In this document: piece by piece, positions 58,256 to 64,000 of the stretch
Position numbering within the stretch: position 1 is the stretch's first letter
Layout: each line of letters starts with the position of its first letter
Source of the DNA: Silurus meridionalis
Lineage: Eukaryota > Chordata > Actinopteri > Siluriformes > Siluridae
Assembly (NCBI RefSeq): GCF_014805685.1
Contig: NC_060887.1
Coordinates: 35,939,463-36,003,462, forward strand
Direction of reading: 5' to 3'
DNA: 64,000 nt
Made by a program: the position numbers and the translations under genes
The notes under the pieces: generated by a model
The model's database searches: none
What the model saw: only the letters and a program-made list of their open reading frames with translations
What the model was told of the DNA's origin: nothing

Positions 58256-58369
58256 TAAGTCCCACATTAAGCATACTTGAATCTGAATTCTGCCTTTCAT
58301 CAGCAGCTACTACAGTGTTTCATAAAACAACATTGTTTGATTTATTAAATCTAAACAGTCAGAATGGCA

Positions 58370-58650
58370 TACATTATATGAACAAAAGTACTGGGTAAGT
58401 AAGAGACTGATGTGATTGCTTTTTAAAGTTTTACCACAAAGTTGGAGGTACACAATTGTAGCAATACATTCACAAAAACTAGGAGATCCAAACCTGTTCC
58501 AGCTTGACAATGCCCTTGTTCACAAAGTCAGCCATTAATATATGCTTTACACTGGTTGGAGTGAAAAATCTTCCCAGAGAAGTGGAGGTTATTATAACAG
58601 CAGCTGGGGACTAAATGTGAAATGGAGTGTTCAAAAAGCACATACTAATC
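58370..58650 (+). mobile_element. Tc1-type MITE, degraded
   Basis: TATATGAACAAAAGTACTGG at the left and CTTCCCAGAGAAGTGGAGG, then GGAGTGTTCAAAAAGCACAT at the right belong to the same family as 36022-36477. The terminal GTGTCCACA block is lost. Confidence 0.6.
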
Positions 58651-58879
58651 TATTAATGATGCTATGTTAAGTTTCCTAGTTCATGAATATATTCATGACA
58701 GAAGAGTTTGTGATGGAAGGAGAAAGAAAGACAGTATAATAAAAGTGAGAACAGGAACATTCACCTGCAAAGCATTAAAACGTGCCATGTCATTTGTTCA
58801 GTAATAAATAATAAACATTGTTGGCAATATATCTGAGTGATGGAGGAATTGAAAACATGAAAGTAATCCACTTTGGTTC

Positions 58880-59970
58880 CACTTTGTGTGGAACCATGTA
58901 ATCTTCCTTTAAATGTTTGCAAATATATGAAAATGGAAAAACTGAAATATCACTTGTACATAAGTATTCAGGCCCTTTGCAACAATGCCAAATTTAGCTG
59001 AGATGTCTTCCATTTCTCGTAAACATTGCTGCGATGTTTCTTCTCTAGAGAGAGAAGTCTTAGTAAGAGAGTTGACCAAGAACCCGATGGTCACTCTGAT
59101 TGCGCTCCAAAGATCCTGTGTGCAGAATGGACAAAGTTCCAGAAGGACAACCATCACTGCAGCCCTCCACTGATCTGGCTTTAAGGCAGAGTGGCCAGAC
59201 AGAAGACTCTTCTCAGTGCAAAACCCATGGAGTTCCAAAGAAACACTTAAAGGACCCTCAGATTGTGTGAAACAAGATTCACTGGTCTAATGAAACTAAG
59301 ATTGAACTGTTCAGCCTTAATTCTGAACATTATGTCTGGAGGAAACCGGGCACTGCTAGTCAACTGCCCATTACCATCTCAACAGTAAAGCATGGTGGTG
59401 GCAACCCAATGCTGTGTGGGTGCTTTTAGCAGCAGGGACTGGTAGACTGGTCAGGGTTAAGGAAAAGCTGAATGGAGCAAAGTACAGAGATATCATTACT
59501 AAAAACCTGTTCTACAGTGCTCAGGACCTCAGACTGGAGGTCTGAAGGTTCACTCTCCTACATGATAATGCCTCTAAACACACAGCCAAGACATCACAGG
59601 AGTGAATGTCCAAGAGTAGCCCAGTCAGAACCCTGACTTAAACCCTATTACATCTTTGGTGAAACCTAAAAATTGTTGTTCACTGATGGTCCTCCAACAT
59701 GACTCAGTTTGAGAGGATTTGCCATGAAGCAGAAAATCCCCCATCCAGTGCACAGAGCTTGTTGCATCAAACCCAAAAAGACTCGAGGCTGTAATTGCTG
59801 ATTCAACTTAATATTAAGTAAAGGGTCTGAATACTTATGTGCATGTGATATTTCATATTGTGCTTTTTACAGACATTTTTTGAATTCTTTTTTATGAATT
59901 TGAATGACTGTATTATCTGGTTGAACATAAAATTGAAAAAAGTGAAGGGGGTCTGAATATTTTCTTACAA
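58880..59970 (+). mobile_element. Tc1-like transposon (copy f)
   Basis: Inverted blocks AAATATCACTTGTACATAAG at 58945 and CTTATGTGCATGTGATATTT at 59834 define it. The termini themselves are diverged. The right edge touches the inverted-repeat element at 59972. Confidence 0.82.
58985..59810 (+). pseudogene. Tc1-like transposase (copy f), heavily broken
   Basis: Plus-strand pieces in three frames include LVRELTKNPMVTLIALQRSC, SRRTTITAALH, NETKIELFSLNSEHYVWRKP (region of the first Asp, here Asn in the WSDET position), VKHGGGNPMLCGCF, and a diverged NPITSLVKPKN in place of NPIEHLW. Stops and shifts are frequent. It is one of the oldest-looking Tc1 copies in the window. Confidence 0.82.
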
Positions 59971-59971
59971 T

Positions 59972-60579
59972 GTGTTTTAGTGCCATGTTAAAGAAGATTT
60001 TGAGATTAAAGTTGTAGAAATACAAAAATAAAGGGCAATTATTTAGATAATAATGTTAAAATTACAAGGATAAAGTCAAATATTTTCAGAAAAAGTCATA
60101 GCAAATTTTGGGAAAAATCACAAAATTGCAAGAAACATTTCACTGTTTTGCATAAAATGGATGTGAAGGATTTGATCAAATCCTACTTTAGGTTAGGATT
60201 TAGAGATAAGGAAATTCTTTGTCTTTTGGTGCATCAGCACAGAGTTATAATTAGTAAATGGACGCTGCAGCGGTTATGTAGGAAACTTAATTTATTCAGA
60301 AGAAATAATCAGACAGGCATTGAGGAAATTGTCTCTTTTGTGCAGTCTGAAATGGTGAACTCCAAGGATACTGATGGTTACATCTGCCTACTATTAGAAA
60401 ATTATATGTTGATTCTCAAGACACTATGAGGATGATGATCAAACAAATCAACCCTGGAGTTGAACAATGGTGCACTGCTTTTTTCCTAAAATATTACGAC
60501 TTTTTTTCTAGTATTGCTAGGACTTTAATTTTGTAAACTTTTATTATTTTGGAATTTTTTTATGTGACACTAAAACACT
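59972..60579 (+). mobile_element. Short terminal-inverted-repeat transposon with integrase-family gene fragment
   Basis: GTGTTTTAGTGCCATGTTAA at the left matches the complement of the right end (AGTGTTTTAGTGTCACAT read from 60579). The match continues inward with GAGATTAAAGTTGTAGAAAT against AAAATTAAAGTCCTAGCAAT, about 70 bp in total. Inside is a short ORF. About 608 bp long; most of the gene is deleted. Confidence 0.8.
60148..60465 (+). pseudogene. Integrase-core family protein, N-terminal fragment
   Basis: The frame begins MHKMDVKDLIKSYFRLGFRD and continues KEILCLLVHQHRVIISKWTL, RLCRKLNLFRRNNQTGIEEI, SFVQSEMVNSKDTDGYICLL. After a one-base shift, TMRMMIKQINPGVEQW follows. I recognise the pattern (short N-terminal HTH-like region before a transposase/integrase core) from a family of predicted integrase-core proteins common in fish. 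The catalytic core is absent; the frame runs straight into the right inverted repeat. Confidence 0.6.
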
Positions 60580-60614
60580 GTTGTAGTTTCAAAATGCACT
60601 TAAAAAAAAAAAAA

Positions 60615-60616
<2 letters not shown>

Positions 60617-60674
<58 letters not shown>
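60617..60674. repeat. (AT)n microsatellite
   Basis: About 28 AT units after a poly-A run. Confidence 0.95.
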
Positions 60675-60677
<3 letters not shown>

Positions 60678-60787
60678 AAAAATAAATAATAAAAATGTAT
60701 TCCCTATTTTATTCTAAATTTGTAAATAATTGGGCTCCTCTGAGTAGAAATCGAATTGGTCTGATCAACAGTGTTATCATAGCGATT

Positions 60788-60790
<3 letters not shown>

Positions 60791-60871
<81 letters not shown>
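60791..60871. repeat. (TA)n-(CA)n microsatellite
   Basis: About 33 TA units then five CA units. Confidence 0.95.
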
Positions 60872-60872
<1 letters not shown>

Positions 60873-60895
60873 TTAGCTGACAAGGCCAGAGAATG

Positions 60896-60896
<1 letters not shown>

Positions 60897-60957
<61 letters not shown>
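60897..60957. repeat. (TG)n microsatellite
   Basis: About 30 TG units. Confidence 0.96.
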
Positions 60958-60959
<2 letters not shown>

Positions 60960-61659
60960 GTACAGGCTTGATCAATTGAACAGTAATTGTTCCACCTGTG
61001 TGCATCTTCAGTTGAAGAAAATAAATGCTGAACTGATGGACAAAGGAACTTGGCATATACAAGTCAAAACCATCACGCACATAAAGTGCAGAGCCAAATC
61101 GCGCGTCTGCCCTCGTTCCTCCCATGCGTGCAAATGGATTTCTGAATTGAATATTGATTTTACAAAAGCAGATGAGTGTGTTGGTCTGATCCCATCCATG
61201 CGTCTGGCTTTGAAAGCGCCTTTAGCTTGGGCTGCGTGAACTTCTCAAGGACATCAAGTCATCATGACTTGGTGACAATAAAACCCTGGCTGTTCACAAA
61301 AGCAATGAAAAAGGAAAGACTGAAAAAGAAAAAATTCAATTTTTTGCCTTCAAGGATGCTTGCAAGCTTTTGACGGATGTACAGTTTATAAACATACTGT
61401 ACAGTACACTGCAGTTACGAGTGAAGACACAGAGTCTGTGATTAAACCACTCATGTCCCAGAAGCGCTGTTCATTAAAGGCTGAACGCTCATTAAACAGA
61501 TTAAACAGCGTTTATGAAAATGAGGATTGATTGGGTTAAGAGCTTGCACCTGTCATAATCAACAAGGCTGCTGGAGAAGAAACACTAAACGTAAGGGACA
61601 CAAGGCTTTAGATATTTCATTGGCAGCTCCAGATAATTCAGCTATCTGGTTGTTGGTGA
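60958..61659. other. Unannotated stretch
   Basis: No feature recognised; the 87-codon frame at 60976-61239 has no known domain. Confidence 0.35.
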
Positions 61660-61795
61660 AAGCTCAGTTGTTAAGGTGTTTGACTCCTGGCTAGAAGGTT
61701 GTGATTTCAAATCCCAGCACCACCAAGCTGCCACTGTTGGGCCCTTCAGCAAGGAGTTTAACCCTTTATTAGCAAATGCTGTAAATGCAACTGAA
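61660..61795 (+). mobile_element. tRNA-derived SINE
   Basis: AAAGCTCAGTTGTTAAGGTG (A-box-like) and TTGTGATTTCAAATCCCAG (B-box-like) form the head; CACCAAGCTGCCACTGTTGG and AGCAAATGCTGTAAATGCAA complete body and tail. Best plus-strand example of the family here. Confidence 0.8.
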
Positions 61796-61984
61796 TATTC
61801 CTCTCTGGTCTTTCAATAAATGTTCCTAGCAAACACCAGATACTTGCAAATTGCTATTGACTCACATTTTCAAAGAGAAGGAAAGGTTGTAAGGCAGAGG
61901 AGATTGACAAGCTCTGCTTTATCTCTAATTAACTTGGACTGACAGATAGAAAGTAGTACGAAGGCGTTTTTATTTGTAAAAAAA

Positions 61985-62165
61985 TAAATAAATACAAAAA
62001 AAAAAAATTACGAGATTAGAGCTGTAGCAAAATGAAAATAAAGTCAAACTTACGAGAATTAAGTCGTAGCAATGCGAGATTACTTGGAGATGTCGAGCAT
62101 GCAGATGTTCAACTACTTCAGGGTCGAATTCTTTGATTATCATCCTCATAGTCCCTTAAGAAACA
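61985..62165 (-). mobile_element. Fragment of the same integrase-family transposon
   Basis: The minus strand reads TMRMIIKEFDPEVVEHLHAR, equivalent to TMRMMIKQINPGVEQW in the copy at 60425, and then passes into AAGTCGTAGC/AAAGTCAAAC end sequence. Coding sequence stops at the same place as in the 60-kb copy. Confidence 0.65.
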
Positions 62166-62234
62166 TGCCTTTATAACATATCCAATATTACATTACTATA
62201 TATTAAAAAAAAAAAAATATATATATATATATTT

Positions 62235-62485
62235 ATGATGTGGTGCGGCCCGATTCAGTGGGAGCGCATCTGATTTATTATAAAGAATTTAATTGGTTCA
62301 CCTGAACCCGTTCAGCAATTTCATTGGTCTAATGTTATGGGGCAGTTTTTTGGCATGTAGATTGTGAAACCGGGAAAAAGCCAGGAAAAATCCATAAATT
62401 AGCCGCTTTATTGTTTAAGCCGCGGGGTTCAAAGCGTGGGACAAAAGTAGCGGCTTATAGTCCAGAAAATACTGTATATCTTATC
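62235..62485 (+). repeat. Dispersed repeat with GCGGCTTATAGTCC end
   Basis: TTAAGCCGCGGGGTTCAAAG and AGTAGCGGCTTATAGTCCAG are words of a short dispersed DNA repeat common in teleosts. The superfamily is not clear from the sequence. Confidence 0.5.
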
Positions 62486-63358
62486 CTCATCTGGGTGATA
62501 ATCATTCAAGTTCCATCCTTGTTAAGGTTATTAGATGTTTACTGATAAAGACATGTGTGCAAAGGTGTTCAAAACAATTGTAGTCCTAAGCCATTTTTGT
62601 AATTAAGGTTTCTTAAGGCTGTTCTTTGATACTTGACCTTGCTGTCACCTTGATCCTGATTCAATCAGTTTCAAATCATCTTATTAATTAATTTTTTGGT
62701 TATAAAAATAACAAAGTACAAATCCTGCAAGCATTTAACCAGATAAACGGTATGTTGACTAGAATGTCAGACAGATATTCACTGACCTAAAATGCTTGAA
62801 GGCATATCAAAGTATAATTATGTACTGCATTTATATAATACTTATAAAACACCTCAGGATATTGTTATTTCTATTGTGCTACTTAAAACAAATGATATTG
62901 GTACGGACCAAGGTGGTAGAGGTACTTCTTAATCCTCGTCCTAGATTTCCAGTTTTAAATTGGGGACCCCCAGGCATTCCCAAGTAATATAGCTGTGAGA
63001 TATAATGTATAAAATGAATCATGGTTTGCCTTGTGGCCTCCATCCAGTGGGACGTGCCTGATACATCCCCACCAGAAGCCAAGCAGTAAGGAGTCCAAAC
63101 CACAGAGACTTTACTTCTTGTACTCTCCCAGATCGTTGAGATTCTCAGTCTATTATAGATAGTAAGTCCAGCAAACCTGCAAAGCAAGCCTATTTCTTCT
63201 GCCTGTAATGGCGACCTTGTTCTTTCACTCACACACAGCTTGTGGCCTTAGATAAAAACAGGGGAGTAGACTGAGAGAGGTTAATTTACAAACTAAGCTT
63301 CTGCTTTACCACCTGATACAGAAGCTGGAACTCTACTTGTTTTGTCAGTGCTGCACTT
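62486..63358. other. Unannotated stretch, possible repeat patch
   Basis: 62985-63110 (AGCTGTGAGATATAATGTAT, TCCAGTGGGACGTGCCTGAT) resembles part of a dispersed teleost retroelement known to me only loosely. The remainder is unrecognised. Confidence 0.35.
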
Positions 63359-63362
63359 TCTA

Positions 63363-63431
<69 letters not shown>

Positions 63432-63446
63432 CTACATACATTATAT

Positions 63447-63515
<69 letters not shown>
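63359..63515. repeat. (TATC)n and (TA)n microsatellites
   Basis: About 17 TATC units to 63430, a short spacer, then about 33 TA units from 63450. Confidence 0.97.
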
Positions 63516-63517
<2 letters not shown>

Positions 63518-63518
63518 C

Positions 63519-64000
63519 AGTGGTGGGGCGTGCATTTGGTACCTGGGCCTTCAGTGGGGATGTACCCGACTTAATCCACCTCTTAATACCACCACTACCA
63601 CATTACAATTATAGAAACCATCAATACTATACAAAAATGCAATATAACAATGAGTGGCATTACAGAGAGAGAGAGAGAGGCATTTCACATATGGAGGGTG
63701 AATACCATTTTACTAAAGCAAGAAACCCAGTTAAGACTCCAAACCTCTACACTACAACCACAACTGTGCACCTACATTATCTGGAGCAGTTCAGAACAAA
63801 TATTTGTCTAATAACATGACAAAAACATTAAAAATGTAAGTAAAATACAACCTACTCAGCAGAGATGCAGACGCTCCTCAGAGGCTGTAATCCAGTGGTA
63901 CCGCTCGTATTCACTGGTCTGAAAGTGGTGAACAAACTCTTTCCCGGGCTGAGACAAGCCAGCTAGCTTCAGGGTTGGCCAACCTCCTCATGATGTCTAG
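63519..64000 (+). mobile_element. Start of a transposon-like repeat, runs off the window
   Basis: CAGTGGTGGGGCGTGCATTT opens the block directly after the TA tract, and GGTACCTGGGCCTTCAGTG, ACTCAGCAGAGATGCAGACG and CAGGGTTGGCCAACCTCCTC follow. I recall this order from a DNA-transposon-type repeat in fish; CAGTGG-type ends occur in hAT elements but the superfamily is not proven. No transposase is visible in this part. Confidence 0.5.

Noticed and set aside
61660..61795. tRNA gene
   Set aside because: A- and B-box-like words are present, but there is no cloverleaf with proper stems, and the tail is the SINE body; it is a SINE.

Overview
The window is non-coding, repeat-dominated vertebrate DNA, almost certainly from a teleost fish. 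The evidence is the mix of elements: many Tc1-like transposons in varied states of decay, an RTE-like LINE present as at least seven copies, L2-type LINE remnants, tRNA-headed SINEs, two kinds of LTR element, a DIRS-like relic and very long (TA)n, (TG)n and (TATC)n microsatellites. The species cannot be fixed; the repeat style is compatible with an otophysan such as a catfish. I see no convincing host gene: no exon chain, no rRNA, no functional tRNA, and no long open frame outside transposons and simple repeats.

Layout. 0-12 kb: AT-rich sequence with microsatellites, an L2 relic (2.3-2.7 kb), a defective Tc1 inside a (TA)n tract (6.0-7.0 kb), SINE relics and a second Tc1 relic (11.2-11.8 kb). 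12.1-19.3 kb: a tandem segmental duplication; each unit holds a SINE, an LTR with a TATA box, a short gag-like ORF and a GC-rich 30-bp minisatellite (5 copies in the first, 10 in the second), and the first unit ends in a nearly full-length LINE on the minus strand. 20.9-23.5 kb: a Tc1 nested in another Tc1. 23.8-27.1 kb: a roughly 2-kb imperfect palindrome and the 3' half of an LTR element whose coding region is built of 30-nt (decapeptide) units and ends at a polypurine tract and a complete 3' LTR. 27-42 kb: deletion derivatives and fragments of LINEs, a DIRS-like relic, MITEs and SINEs. 42.8-47.5 kb: a Tc1 inserted in a (TA)n tract and itself split by a 3.1-kb LINE with a clean 17-bp target duplication. 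49-55 kb: an L2 3' end, then about 3.9 kb of degenerate CT-rich satellite holding an LTR split in two, a Tc1 and a TTAA-flanked MITE. 56-64 kb: another internally deleted LINE, Tc1 relics, a short terminal-inverted-repeat element with part of an integrase-family gene, and the start of a further transposon-like repeat that runs off the window.

There is no shared pathway. The record is one of layered insertion, internal deletion, duplication and inversion. The least ordinary items are the decapeptide-coded LTR elements, the palindrome that captured one of them, the tandem duplication whose breakpoint coincides with a LINE 5' end, and two copies of an integrase-family transposon truncated at the same point. 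Family names rest on recognition of motifs and recalled repeat sequences; no database was searched.
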